The notes below the pieces were generated by a model. The model did no database searches, was not told the origin of the DNA, and was given only the letters and a program-made list of their open reading frames with translations. Source: Phaeodactylibacter sp. (lineage in GTDB: Bacteria > Bacteroidota > Bacteroidia > Chitinophagales > Saprospiraceae). Taken from it: a DNA stretch of 64,000 nucleotides. Within the stretch, counting starts at the first letter, position 1. The number at the start of each line of letters is the position of its first letter. A program made the position numbers and the translations under genes. This document shows, piece by piece, positions 17,891 through 26,719 of the stretch. The stretch spans positions 1 to 64,000 of the forward strand of contig NZ_JALEGS010000068.1 of the NCBI RefSeq assembly GCF_022763345.1, given 5' to 3'.

Positions 17891-18234
17891 GGTCATTTCT
17901 TGTTTCATTCATGAATAAATCCGCCTAAAGATAAAGACTTTTGTCATTTCTCTATCACTTGCGGTGTCAGCAGGCCATCGAGCTTGCCAAAAAGGCTTGT
18001 GCAGATGCCCGTGGTGCCACTGCTGCTGCAGGTCCCGGGTTGGTAGCCGGCAGGGGCGCCTGCCAGTTTTTTCCGGTACTCTCTACAACGTTCAAGAAGA
18101 GGTTTAAAGTATTCGGTTTACTGAGCAGCCTGAGGGGGCGCATTTATCTGTTTGGTGCTGACCACTCCGCATCCTAAAGTTTTGGGTTATTTTGTATCTT
18201 TTGTCTTATGTTTTAACCCTGAAATTGTCTCGTT

Positions 18235-19563
18235 TTGGATCGTACCAACAAGAAAGCGGCAGGCCCTGGTTTTTTTGATTTTTCGATGGGGCTTAGGGGC
18301 AATATCCCTGAGTTTTTCCTTTCCCTGCACAGAGAGTACGGTGATGTGGTCCGATGCCCAATCCCGTTTTTTCCACCTTTGTATATCCTGAATCATCCTG
18401 ATCATATCAGGCATGTGCTATCGCTCAAGGCATCCAACTATCCACGCGAAGACTTTATATCCCGCCGTTTTCAAGCCGTGTTTGGCAACGGTAGTGTTTC
18501 TGCTACGGGGGATGCCTGGGCGCGGCAGCGCAAGATTATTAATCCGGCATTTCAGCGGAAATTTCTGGAACGGTCTTTCCATGTACTGGATAAACTGAGC
18601 AGAGGCCTGGTTGAATCCTGGAAAATCAAAGCAGAAAAGAGGGAACCGGTCGAAGTGGTCAGTGAGATGCGCAACCTGACTATGGATATGTTGTGGGAAG
18701 TGTTGTTCAATTTTTCTCCGAAAAACCTGAGGCATGAAATCTACAGGCCTGTCGAATTGGGGGTAAGCTATATTGGTACGCCCATACCTCTGTTTATTTC
18801 CAGATGGATGCCTACGCCCACCAACTGGCAGTTCTATTTTGAAAACCGAAAACTGGAGCGCATCCTCAAAGACAGAATCGCTGAGCGGCGTAAAAGCGTA
18901 GGCTCAACAGATGATTTGCTCGACTTTCTATTGAGGTACAAAGACCCCAAATCTGGCTTTCCGCTTTCCGAACAAGCAATGCTGGAAGAGCTTAAAACAT
19001 TAGCCCCCGCTGGGTATTTGACGACTGGAGCCTCATTGGCTTGGCTCTTTTACCTCTTGGGAAGGCACCCGGAGCACATCGGTAAGCTTAATGAAGAATG
19101 CAGGTCCGTGAAGGATACGGCATTCAGTTATGCCCATTTCGACTCCCTGCCCTACACGCTGGGTTGTATTTATGAAACGCTGCGCCTATATCCTACGGGC
19201 TGGAGCCTTTGGCGTAGCGCTTCGGAGGAAGACACGATTGATGATTTTAGGATAGAAAAGGGAGCGACCATGGTTTGTTCCCCTTACACTGCTCACCGTC
19301 ATCCGGATTTTTGGAGTGCTCCGGAAACATTCAATCCGAGCCGCGATTTCAGCAGCAACATGGGGCATACTTATTTTCCCTTCGGTCTGGGGCCCCGGCG
19401 GTGCGTGGGCGAAAACCTCGCTATGGTAGAACTAATGATGATTGTCCCCATGATATTCAGGCACTTCAGGTTTTCTGTACTTCCCGGTCCTGAGGTTCAG
19501 ATGGATCACAGGGTGATTTTATCACCTGTGCCTAGTCTGAATATCCAATTGGAAACAATATGA
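18235..19563 (+). CDS. Cytochrome P450
   Basis: This 442-residue haem-thiolate monooxygenase has the ExxR of the K helix at Glu314/Arg317 (ETLRLYP), the haem loop 'FPFGLGPRRCVG' with ligand Cys390, and an I helix 'APAGYLTTGAS' (257-267). The usual acidic residue before the Thr pair is Leu262, which may alter proton delivery. The open frame starts at TTG 18235; the first in-frame ATG is 18283. No ferredoxin or reductase gene is adjacent; the PaaE-like reductase at 12.5 kb is the nearest candidate but is not linked. Substrate unknown. Confidence 0.93.
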   Translation: MDRTNKKAAGPGFFDFSMGLRGNIPEFFLSLHREYGDVVRCPIPFFPPLYILNHPDHIRHVLSLKASNYPREDFISRRFQAVFGNGSVSATGDAWARQRKIINPAFQRKFLERSFHVLDKLSRGLVESWKIKAEKREPVEVVSEMRNLTMDMLWEVLFNFSPKNLRHEIYRPVELGVSYIGTPIPLFISRWMPTPTNWQFYFENRKLERILKDRIAERRKSVGSTDDLLDFLLRYKDPKSGFPLSEQAMLEELKTLAPAGYLTTGASLAWLFYLLGRHPEHIGKLNEECRSVKDTAFSYAHFDSLPYTLGCIYETLRLYPTGWSLWRSASEEDTIDDFRIEKGATMVCSPYTAHRHPDFWSAPETFNPSRDFSSNMGHTYFPFGLGPRRCVGENLAMVELMMIVPMIFRHFRFSVLPGPEVQMDHRVILSPVPSLNIQLETI

Positions 19564-19594
19564 AAGCTGAATTTCGAAGCCTAAAGAGTCACTA

Positions 19595-20503
19595 CTAAGC
19601 CACGAGCATCGCCGCACCAAACACGCCTGCACTATCGCCCAGCTCCGGTGCCAGGAATTGAGTGTCGAGCCGATGGTTGAAGACGTGCTTTTTGACCGAT
19701 TCCACACCTTCTGTGTATAAGTCAGGAATATTGCCCAGGCCACCGCCCAGTACGATTACATCCGGGTCGAGGGTATTGATGACGGAAGCCATGCCTTTGC
19801 CGAAGAAATGGATGAGGCGGTCAAGGGTTGCCCTGGCATGCTCGTCGGTATCCACGCGCTGCAGGATGTTCTTGAGCTTATCTTTTTGGCCCGACTGACT
19901 TTCGTAAAACCGCTGCAGTGCGGGTCCGGAGATAATGGTTTCCACGCAGCCTACCTGCCCGCAGTAGCACTCCCCCCCTGAGAAGTCCAGGAAGTTGTGG
20001 CCCCACTCCCCGGCGATGCCCTGCCGGCCGTTGCGCACCTGTCCGTTGATGACCAGGCCACCGCCCACGCCAGTACCCATGATGACGCCGAAGACAACCT
20101 GCGCGTCCGGGGCTTCGCGTGGCACTTTGCCCAGGCGGGCTTCTGCGACAGCAAAGCAATTGGCGTCATTGGCCATTTGTACCGGCAGTCCAAGTGCCTT
20201 TTCCAAATCCTGCTTGAGGGGTTGCCCGTTTAGCGCGGTGGTATTGGCATTCTTCATCAGCCCTGTGATGGGGTCGAGCGTACCCGGGGTGCCAATACCG
20301 ATGCGCTCCGGTTCTGCCCCGCTGTCTTTCCGCAGCAAGTCCACCACTTTGCCGATCTGTCCGATGATATGCTCATACCCTTTTTCCTTTTCGGTGGGAA
20401 TGCGCAGGCGGGAGCGCACTTTCAGTGGTTGGATGCTTTCGATGATCGCACCTTCAATTTTGGTGCCGCCGAGGTCGATGCCCCAAAGGAGTTGGTTTTC
20501 CAT
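19595..20503 (-). CDS. ROK-family sugar kinase (glucokinase-like)
   Basis: This 302-residue kinase phosphorylates a hexose with ATP. The phosphate loop is 'IDLGGTK' (9-15) and the catalytic Asp is Asp113 in 'ANDANCFA'. The ROK signature with sugar-contacting Glu166 and His169 ('GEWGHNF') is followed by the zinc knuckle Cys179-x-Cys181-x4-Cys186. A C-terminal 'VIVLGGGLGN' and 'GVFGAA' complete the ASKHA fold. There is no DNA-binding domain, so it is an enzyme rather than a ROK repressor. Glucose is the likely substrate. It is convergent with the P450. Confidence 0.92.
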   Translation of the reverse strand: MENQLLWGIDLGGTKIEGAIIESIQPLKVRSRLRIPTEKEKGYEHIIGQIGKVVDLLRKDSGAEPERIGIGTPGTLDPITGLMKNANTTALNGQPLKQDLEKALGLPVQMANDANCFAVAEARLGKVPREAPDAQVVFGVIMGTGVGGGLVINGQVRNGRQGIAGEWGHNFLDFSGGECYCGQVGCVETIISGPALQRFYESQSGQKDKLKNILQRVDTDEHARATLDRLIHFFGKGMASVINTLDPDVIVLGGGLGNIPDLYTEGVESVKKHVFNHRLDTQFLAPELGDSAGVFGAAMLVA

Positions 20504-20644
20504 GGATTCGTTTTGTTGTGCCGGACAAAATTAGGGTTTCGTGGGGATTATTGGGTGTTACCAGGGTAAAGATTTGAGGCACCAAATAAGCGGGAAAGTT
20601 GTTATATTGTATCGGGAATGTTTTGACCACGTAAAGAACGAGTT

Positions 20645-20881
20645 ATGACTGCGACCACAGCTTACGATAATGTCGCTAACTTTATTGCTCACATGGACCC
20701 AGAGAAGGTACTCGAACTCCAGGCAGACGAGGAGGTGCAAGAGCGACTGGATTTTTTAATTGATAGAGAAAAAAATGCAGTGCTTTCTCCGGAAGAGAAA
20801 GAGGAACTGGATCAGTATATTTTGTTGGAACGGCTCATTCGTTTAACCAAAGCCAAGGCCCGGTATTTGTTGTCGAAATGA
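20645..20881 (+). CDS. Small partner protein of HNH endonuclease
   Basis: This 78-residue helical acidic protein has the pattern 'SPEEKEELDQYILLERLIRL' followed by 'KAKARYLL'. Small proteins with this signature commonly precede HNH nucleases in cyanobacteria and Bacteroidetes (from memory). The stop codon overlaps the start of the HNH gene (ATGA, 20878-20881), so the two are translationally coupled. It might be an antitoxin or accessory subunit, but this is untested. No DNA-binding motif is seen. Confidence 0.8.
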   Translation: MTATTAYDNVANFIAHMDPEKVLELQADEEVQERLDFLIDREKNAVLSPEEKEELDQYILLERLIRLTKAKARYLLSK

Positions 20882-21291
20882 GTCGTCATATTTCACAACA
20901 AATCAGGGACTTCGTCGTGGAGCGTGCTGGGCATAAGTGTGAATACTGCTGTTTGCCTGAAGGCCAGTCTTTTTATAAATTTCAAATCGATCATATTATT
21001 AGCATTAAACACGGTGGGGAAACACAGTTGAATAACCTGGCACTCGCATGTGCAGTTTGCAATCGGAACAAAGGCAGTGATTTGGGCACCTTTCCTGATG
21101 GCGATAACGATAACTTAGTTCGGTTTTACAATCCGCGCAAAGATCAGTGGAAAGATCATTTTTTATTACTTGATTCAGGAATCATTCAACCCATAAGTCT
21201 AATAGGGGAAGCCACTGATAAAATTCTTGGATTTAATCATCCACATAGTGTTATGGAGCGAAGGTTTCTTTTGTTAAGTGGTTTACTTTGA
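20878..21291 (+). CDS. HNH endonuclease
   Basis: This 137-residue nuclease of the HNH/McrA fold has Cys21-x2-Cys24 and Cys58-x2-Cys61 as the structural zinc knuckles. The catalytic core is 'FQIDHIISIKHGGETQLNNL', with Asp38-His39 and Asn52/53, followed by 'CNRNKGSD'. The basic N-terminus (MSRHISQQIRDFVVERAGHKC) is typical of this stand-alone group. It overlaps the preceding small gene by 4 bp. The role is unknown: it could be genome maintenance, or the toxic half of a two-gene module. Confidence 0.9.
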   Translation: MSRHISQQIRDFVVERAGHKCEYCCLPEGQSFYKFQIDHIISIKHGGETQLNNLALACAVCNRNKGSDLGTFPDGDNDNLVRFYNPRKDQWKDHFLLLDSGIIQPISLIGEATDKILGFNHPHSVMERRFLLLSGLL

Positions 21292-21347
21292 GACAAAATC
21301 TTTCTCAGGTTCCAGGAATTAAGTTGTAGCGTTAACAGTCCGCACTG

Positions 21348-21515
21348 CTATAATTCCCTATCGCTTCGCAAGCTATTAACTGTCATCAGCAAAAAATCCA
21401 GCGCCTGCCGGTAGTCCAGGCTTTCGTAATCCGAGCCCAGGTTTACGGATATTGTGGTAACTACGCCTGCCGGTTTCCGGAAAGCACTCAGCAAGCTCAT
21501 GTCAACGATTTTCAT
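21348..21515 (-). CDS. Possible small protein or gene remnant
   Basis: This is a 55-codon minus-strand frame from ATG 21515 to TAG 21348, with AGGA about 10 bp upstream of the ATG. The peptide is MKIVDMSLLSAF... and includes 'SDYESLDYRQALDFLL'. Codon choice looks coding-like and the frame is closed by stops just upstream. I recognise no family. It could be a genuine short gene or the remains of a larger one. The rest of the 365-bp gap between the HNH gene and the esterase shows nothing else. Confidence 0.35.
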   Translation of the reverse strand: MKIVDMSLLSAFRKPAGVVTTISVNLGSDYESLDYRQALDFLLMTVNSLRSDREL

Positions 21516-21656
21516 ACCCGAGTTCCTGAATTTCGCTTAAAACTACAACTTTTCTCACTCCCGTTTTTGCCTTCACAACGGTCGCCTGCCTACAAAATCC
21601 GCTTATTTCTTACCTTTGACCTGACGAATTACGAACGAAAGATCTAGCAACGATAT

Positions 21657-22796
21657 ATGACAGAAGGCGCTTCTTCCAGCGGCCATGCCCCCTTGAATGG
21701 CACCCAACTGCGGCTACAGCTTCAAACCCCGGCTGAGGAACATGGCCGGCCGGTCTTCGTATCGGGCAACTTCAATGGCTGGCGCACCGGCAGCGGAGCG
21801 TATCAGATGGAGCAAACCGGTCCCGGCTACTATGAGCTGAACTTCCCGGCTGATGAATGGCTGCCCGAGCAGCTCGAATACAAATACCATCGCGGTGACT
21901 GGAATCAGGTGGAGCTCGACCGTTTTGGCAATACCCGGCCTAACCGGAGCCTCAACACCCGGGAGCACAATTCGCAGTCGGATAGCGTAGACCGGTGGCT
22001 GGTGGACGGGCTGGCTTACAACCCGGCCTATCTGCCCAAAATTGAAATCCTGACCGAGGACTTCAAAATCCCGAAGCTCATCAAAACCCGGCGTATTGCT
22101 GCCCTACTGCCGCACGATTATCACGAAACCGATAAGCGGTACCCGGTGCTCTACCTGCAGGACGGGCAAAACCTCTTTGATGACTATGCTCCCTTCGGCA
22201 GCTGGGGCGTGGACAAGAAGCTGGCGCTGATGAAAGAGCAGGGCTTTGGTGATATCATCGTCGTGGCTATTGATCATGCCGAGAAGGATCGCATTACAGA
22301 GTTTACACCATCCTACCGCACTCAACTGGGTGCTGGGAGTGGAAAAAAGTACCTCCGCGTACTGGCTGACCGCCTGAAGCCCTATGTTGACGAGCATTTC
22401 CGTACCCTTCCCGGCCGTGAAACCACCGGTATCGGGGGGAGTTCAATGGGTGGGCTGATCAGCATTTATGCCGGGCTGATTTACCCGGAAGTGTACGGTA
22501 AGCTTATGATCTTTTCCCCTTCGCTTTGGGTGAGCCCCAATATCCCTTTCCGTGTGATGAACCTCAATGACCCACACGATATGGACATCTACATCTATGC
22601 CGGCGAAGGCGAAAGCAAAAATATGGTGCCCAACATCCACCGGTTTATGCAAGCGGCGGAGGAGCAGGGCGACGCCTCCTTTAACTTTGAGCTCTCACTC
22701 GATCCCGATGGAGCACACAATGAAGCCCGCTGGGGGCAGGAATTCCCCCGCGCTGCAGAGTGGCTCTTTTTCAACCAACCTCCAAAAACATCCTGA
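21657..22796 (+). CDS. Esterase-like alpha/beta hydrolase with N-terminal CBM-like domain
   Basis: This 379-residue protein has no signal peptide. Residues ~15-105 form an immunoglobulin-like starch-binding/glycogen-binding type module ('PVFVSGNFNGWRTG', 'LEYKYHRGDWNQVELD'). Residues ~125-375 are an esterase-D/Fes-like alpha/beta hydrolase: 'RYPVLYLQDGQNLFDD', nucleophile elbow G-S-S-M-G with Ser263, and a late His in 'DPDGAHNEARW'. It is the first gene of a tight operon (4 bp to the aminopeptidase). The substrate may be an ester of a peptide-like or siderophore-like compound; this is inference. Confidence 0.88.
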   Translation: MTEGASSSGHAPLNGTQLRLQLQTPAEEHGRPVFVSGNFNGWRTGSGAYQMEQTGPGYYELNFPADEWLPEQLEYKYHRGDWNQVELDRFGNTRPNRSLNTREHNSQSDSVDRWLVDGLAYNPAYLPKIEILTEDFKIPKLIKTRRIAALLPHDYHETDKRYPVLYLQDGQNLFDDYAPFGSWGVDKKLALMKEQGFGDIIVVAIDHAEKDRITEFTPSYRTQLGAGSGKKYLRVLADRLKPYVDEHFRTLPGRETTGIGGSSMGGLISIYAGLIYPEVYGKLMIFSPSLWVSPNIPFRVMNLNDPHDMDIYIYAGEGESKNMVPNIHRFMQAAEEQGDASFNFELSLDPDGAHNEARWGQEFPRAAEWLFFNQPPKTS

Positions 22797-22800
22797 AAAC

Positions 22801-24318
22801 ATGACCATCAACCTAAAACATGAGCCTTTATCTGTAGAGCACGCCTTGACCGCCGCACCGGGAGAAGTACCGCTGAAAATAGTGCTGCCTCTGGTCGCCG
22901 GCCCTCACCTGGAGCAGGCACTACAAGGCATTGCTGACTTCTGGAATACGTCTGCGAACGACCTTCAGGAGCGCTTCAAAGGCGAGGCCGGGGAACAAAT
23001 CACTTACTTCTCCAATCAATACGACTGGTACCTGCTGGGGCTGGGCGAGCAGCCTTCCTACGCTGATACACTGAAGACGGTACGGTCATTTGCTCATAAG
23101 CACAAGCGAAAGCTGCCTGCACATATTGGCATCAGCTTTCTGCATCAACCGGTAGCTGACTTGCCAATGCTCGCAGAAGCTGCTGTGAGTGGTTTATTGC
23201 TGAGCACATTGCCCACTGGTGAATACCGGCAGGAAACTGAGCCGCCTCATCCTTTTGCTACTGAGAAGGCTCAGCTTACCCTCTTCCTCCCCGATGATCA
23301 GGCCGAAGTGGGGCGGCAAGCCGCAGAACGTGCCCTGCACCTTTCCGAAGCCCAATTGGCTATCATTGGGCTGGTCAACGCACCCAGCAACAAGAAAACG
23401 CCGGCGATGCTGGCCGATTGGGCGGTGCAGTCCGGGCGCAAGCACGGCTATAAGGTCACGGTATTCGATAAGCCAGCCATTGAGGAGCTGGGTTTGCACG
23501 CCTTGCTGGCGGTGAACCGGGGCAGTGAGGAGCCTCCCCGCTTTATCATCATGGAATACCAGCCAAAGGGTACAGCCGGGCCACTGCCTAAAGTCGGGCT
23601 AGTGGGTAAGGGTGTCACCTTTGATACCGGGGGCGTTTCCATAAAGCCTTCCGCCAATATGCACTACATGAAGAGCGATATAGGTGGTGCAGCCGCTGTA
23701 TTGGGCACTATGGAAGCCGCCGCCCGACTGCAACTCCCGGTACACCTGATCGGTATCGTACCTGCCACTGACAACTGCGTGGATGCCAATGCCATCAAAC
23801 CGGGCGATGTGATCGATTCTTACAGTGGTAAGACCATCGAAGTGATTGATACCGATGCTGAAGGTCGCCTGATTTTATCGGATGGTATTGCTTATATGCT
23901 CAAACATTTTGCTCCTGATACTCTCATTGATTTGGCCACACTGACGGGCAGTGCCGTGCGCACCTTTGGGTACCACGCCGCCGCGCTGTTTACCAATAAT
24001 ACGGAGCTGGAGCAGCACCTGAAAAGTGCCAGCGAGGCAACCGGAGAACGCCTGTGGCCACTGCCCCTCTGGGAAGTCTATGAAGAAGACCTGAAATCGG
24101 ACGTAGCCGATGTGCGCAACTTCAGCGGCCGCCCGATGGCAGGTGCGATCAATGCCGCCAAGTTCCTGGAATTCTTTACAGAGCAGCACCCTCGCTGGGC
24201 CCACCTTGATATCGCCGGGGTCGCTTTCGGGGATTCAGAATTTACCGTGCAAAAGAGCGCCACCGGCTATGGCGTGCGCCTGCTGATTAACCTTTTGGAA
24301 CAACTGAAAACCGCATAA
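22801..24318 (+). CDS. M17 leucyl aminopeptidase
   Basis: This 505-residue protein starts at ATG 22801; an upstream in-frame extension only overlaps the esterase. The C-terminal catalytic half carries the M17 two-metal site. Visible residues are Lys270 and Asp275 in 'GKGVTFDTGG', 'MKSDIGGAA', and the signature 'DTDAEGRL' (350-357) with Asp352, Glu354 and Arg356. The N-terminal ~170 residues are the family's divergent macro-like domain. It removes N-terminal residues from peptides, normally as a cytoplasmic hexamer. Its place between an esterase and an ATP-grasp ligase suggests a dedicated peptide-processing role. Confidence 0.94.
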   Translation: MTINLKHEPLSVEHALTAAPGEVPLKIVLPLVAGPHLEQALQGIADFWNTSANDLQERFKGEAGEQITYFSNQYDWYLLGLGEQPSYADTLKTVRSFAHKHKRKLPAHIGISFLHQPVADLPMLAEAAVSGLLLSTLPTGEYRQETEPPHPFATEKAQLTLFLPDDQAEVGRQAAERALHLSEAQLAIIGLVNAPSNKKTPAMLADWAVQSGRKHGYKVTVFDKPAIEELGLHALLAVNRGSEEPPRFIIMEYQPKGTAGPLPKVGLVGKGVTFDTGGVSIKPSANMHYMKSDIGGAAAVLGTMEAAARLQLPVHLIGIVPATDNCVDANAIKPGDVIDSYSGKTIEVIDTDAEGRLILSDGIAYMLKHFAPDTLIDLATLTGSAVRTFGYHAAALFTNNTELEQHLKSASEATGERLWPLPLWEVYEEDLKSDVADVRNFSGRPMAGAINAAKFLEFFTEQHPRWAHLDIAGVAFGDSEFTVQKSATGYGVRLLINLLEQLKTA

Positions 24319-24357
24319 ACCCATCGCAGCCATAGGGCTCCGAGCAACCTAAATACC

Positions 24358-25572
24358 ATGATGCGACCACTGACTTTCCTCTGCGTTACCTGCTATCACA
24401 AAGGGCAGGACTTCCTGAGTGCCTGCAAAGCTGCCGGCAACACGGTTTACCTGCTTACAGCCAAAAACCTGGAGCATGCCGAATGGCCCCGGCACGCTAT
24501 CGACGAGTTTTTCTACATGGATTCCGATGAGAATACGCCCGAGAACTTTGCCAATCTGGAACAGGGGCTGGCCTGGCTGATGCGCAGCAAGAAAATCGAC
24601 CGCATCGTGGCCCTCGATGATTTTGATGTGGAAAAAGCGGCCTTCCTGCGCGAGACGTTCCGGGTGCCGGGCATGGGGCAGACTACCGCCCGCTACTTTC
24701 GCGACAAACTGGCGATGCGCATGAAGGCTGCGGACGCAGGCATTCCGGTGCCGCCTTTTTCGCCTCTCTTCAATGATGAGGAGATCACGCATTATGCGAC
24801 AACGGTGCCTGGCCCCTGGGTGGTTAAGCCGCGGGCAGAAGCCTCCGCTACCGGCATTAAAAAGGTGCATACCATGGAAGAGCTCTGGCAGGTGGTCCAC
24901 AGCCTGGGCGACAAACGCCACGGCTACCTGGTGGAGCAGTTCAAGCCTGGTGCGGTTTACCACGCCGATGCAATTACGGTGGACGGGAAAGTCGACTTTT
25001 GCCGGGTATCCAAATACCTGAATACCCCCTTTGAAGTCGCACACGGAGGGGGCATTTTCCGCTCGGCTACTTTGCCTTTGGGCAGCGACGATGACAGGGC
25101 GGTGCAGGAGCTGCACGCCAAAGTGATGGACGCCTTTGGCATGCAGTTTAGCGCCTCGCATACCGAATTTATCAAGTCGAATGAGGATGGGCAGTTTTAC
25201 TTTCTGGAAACGAGCTCCCGGGTGGGCGGCGCGCACCTGGCAGAGATGGTGGAGTACGCCTCGGGCATTAACCTATGGGCGGAGTGGGCACGGCTTGAAA
25301 CTGCAATGGCCAAAAAGCAGCCTTACGAGACCCCACAGGCCAAAGACGATCATGCTGGCATCGTGGTCTCTCTTTCCCGCTTTCAGCACCCCGATAGCTC
25401 TGGCTTTGACGATCCGGAAATCGTGTGGCGCCTGCGGAAAAACCACCATATTGGGATGATTGTACGTTCTTCTGATCTGGATCGTATACATGCCTTGCTG
25501 GATGATTATGCGGGGCGCATCCACCGTGATTTCCACGCAAGTGCACCGGTGCCGGACAAGCCCATGGATTAA
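24358..25572 (+). CDS. ATP-grasp carboxylate-amine ligase family protein
   Basis: This 404-residue protein has an N-terminal Rossmann-like domain (1-110), then an ATP-grasp fold. The central lobe has 'VPGPWVVKPRAEASATGIKK' (Lys in the ATP site, flexible loop). The second lobe has 'GYLVEQFKPGAVYHADAIT' and 'FYFLETSSRVGGAH', where the Glu and Arg bind Mg-ATP. It should activate a carboxylate as acyl-phosphate and join it to an amine. It is 39 bp after the aminopeptidase and is the last gene of the esterase operon. Start 24361 is equally possible. Substrates unknown. Confidence 0.9.
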   Translation: MMRPLTFLCVTCYHKGQDFLSACKAAGNTVYLLTAKNLEHAEWPRHAIDEFFYMDSDENTPENFANLEQGLAWLMRSKKIDRIVALDDFDVEKAAFLRETFRVPGMGQTTARYFRDKLAMRMKAADAGIPVPPFSPLFNDEEITHYATTVPGPWVVKPRAEASATGIKKVHTMEELWQVVHSLGDKRHGYLVEQFKPGAVYHADAITVDGKVDFCRVSKYLNTPFEVAHGGGIFRSATLPLGSDDDRAVQELHAKVMDAFGMQFSASHTEFIKSNEDGQFYFLETSSRVGGAHLAEMVEYASGINLWAEWARLETAMAKKQPYETPQAKDDHAGIVVSLSRFQHPDSSGFDDPEIVWRLRKNHHIGMIVRSSDLDRIHALLDDYAGRIHRDFHASAPVPDKPMD

Positions 25573-25588
25573 TATTGTCTGCTTTGTG

Positions 25589-26620
25589 TTAGCGGTTGCC
25601 TAAGTCGAGGATTTGGTCGGCCAGCTCTTCGGAGTTGATGATCACCCGGTTGCCTTCCACTACGATAGCGCCGTCTTTGAGGTGGCCGCTGTTGAAGTAG
25701 AGGTAGATTTTATCGGCGTTGATTTTGTGGTTGTAAAACTGGTTGAGGGTTTTTTTATCGAAGCGGAACTCCTTGTCCATTTCTACCTGATGGTCCTGCA
25801 GGTACTGCTGGGCTGGGTTCTCGTTCCTGTAGAATTCCTGCTCAAACTCTTCGATGTTGATAACTTTTTGGGGGCTGCTATTGGCAAACTGAAGGACCTT
25901 TTCGTGGAACTGTTGCTGGGGCATGGCTTCCCCGGTTTCTTCATCGACGGGCATAGGCAGCTCATTGACCATTTCCAGAAAGGTATTGGTAAGGTCGCGG
26001 CTGCTTTCCGGCCGTTCCAGCCCGATCCACTGAATGAAGTATTCTGAAATGGCTTTCTGGCTCTTGGCGTGCTTGATCAGCTCCACACAGCGCCCCTCGC
26101 CGGCCTGGAATTTGCCAACAAGAATACGGCAGGCCATGGCCAGCTTTTCGGTGTTGAGATAGGTAACGGTATTGAGTGCGAAAGCTTTTGCCTCCTCTTT
26201 TCTGGAAAAGACCACGCCCTCTGTGTCCCGCACCAGGAAGATACCCATCACCCGCTGATTGGTCAGCTCTTCGGTATAGTCGATGTAGACGAGGTAGCCA
26301 CCTTTGGCACCCAACACGCCCTGCAGGGTCAGTTGCAGGGCATTCATCGTTTCTCTGGAGAAGGAAAGAAAAGCTTCCTCCGTCATGCCGCCATCTACAA
26401 AAACCTGAAAGTAGCCCGGGAAGAGGGCGTCTTCCGGAGAGCTGAGGTAGCCCTGTAGTGTGTCTTCCTTGCGTACGAAGGTATCATGCAGTTTGTCGGA
26501 AAGCGCCTGTGCCCGCTCTTCAACCGGCAGGCAGTACTGGCTCAGAAAAACCTTCGCGCCGCTTTCGTCGGCTTCCTTCTGCAATTCGTGAATGGCGATA
26601 TGGTGGATAACGGTAGACAT
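25589..26620 (-). CDS. NdpA/YejK-like nucleoid-associated protein
   Basis: This 343-residue cytoplasmic protein matches the 37-kDa nucleoid-associated family (PF04245). It opens 'VIHHIAIHELQKEADESGAKVFLS' (start region), has a middle 'GGYLVYIDYTEELTNQRVMGIFLVRDTEGVVF', and ends 'ILDLGNR'. In Bacteroidetes the protein is of similar length to E. coli YejK (335). Members bind DNA loosely and may affect supercoiling; the function is poorly defined. It is convergent with the ATP-grasp gene, only 16 bp between stops. Confidence 0.9.
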   Translation of the reverse strand: MSTVIHHIAIHELQKEADESGAKVFLSQYCLPVEERAQALSDKLHDTFVRKEDTLQGYLSSPEDALFPGYFQVFVDGGMTEEAFLSFSRETMNALQLTLQGVLGAKGGYLVYIDYTEELTNQRVMGIFLVRDTEGVVFSRKEEAKAFALNTVTYLNTEKLAMACRILVGKFQAGEGRCVELIKHAKSQKAISEYFIQWIGLERPESSRDLTNTFLEMVNELPMPVDEETGEAMPQQQFHEKVLQFANSSPQKVINIEEFEQEFYRNENPAQQYLQDHQVEMDKEFRFDKKTLNQFYNHKINADKIYLYFNSGHLKDGAIVVEGNRVIINSEELADQILDLGNR

Positions 26621-26719
26621 CCGGTGTTTTTTGCCAAAGGTAGGAATATTTTGAGTGCGCCGTAAGCCTGATTGGTGTGTTGCCTGAGCTGAGCAGCAAA
26701 AACCTGTGATTGTTGAATA

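Noticed and set aside
17909..18234. Short frames on both strands between the HMA and P450 genes
   Set aside because: Low-complexity Ala/Gly/Pro composition and no recognisable family; treated as intergenic with the P450 promoter.
22567..22800. N-terminal extension of the M17 aminopeptidase
   Set aside because: It overlaps the esterase in another frame; ATG 22801, just after the esterase stop, gives the family's normal start.
24358..25572. ATP-grasp protein as the graspetide ligase for the GG-leader peptide
   Set aside because: It is 18 kb away in a separate operon and lacks a visible leader-binding region; no support for the link.
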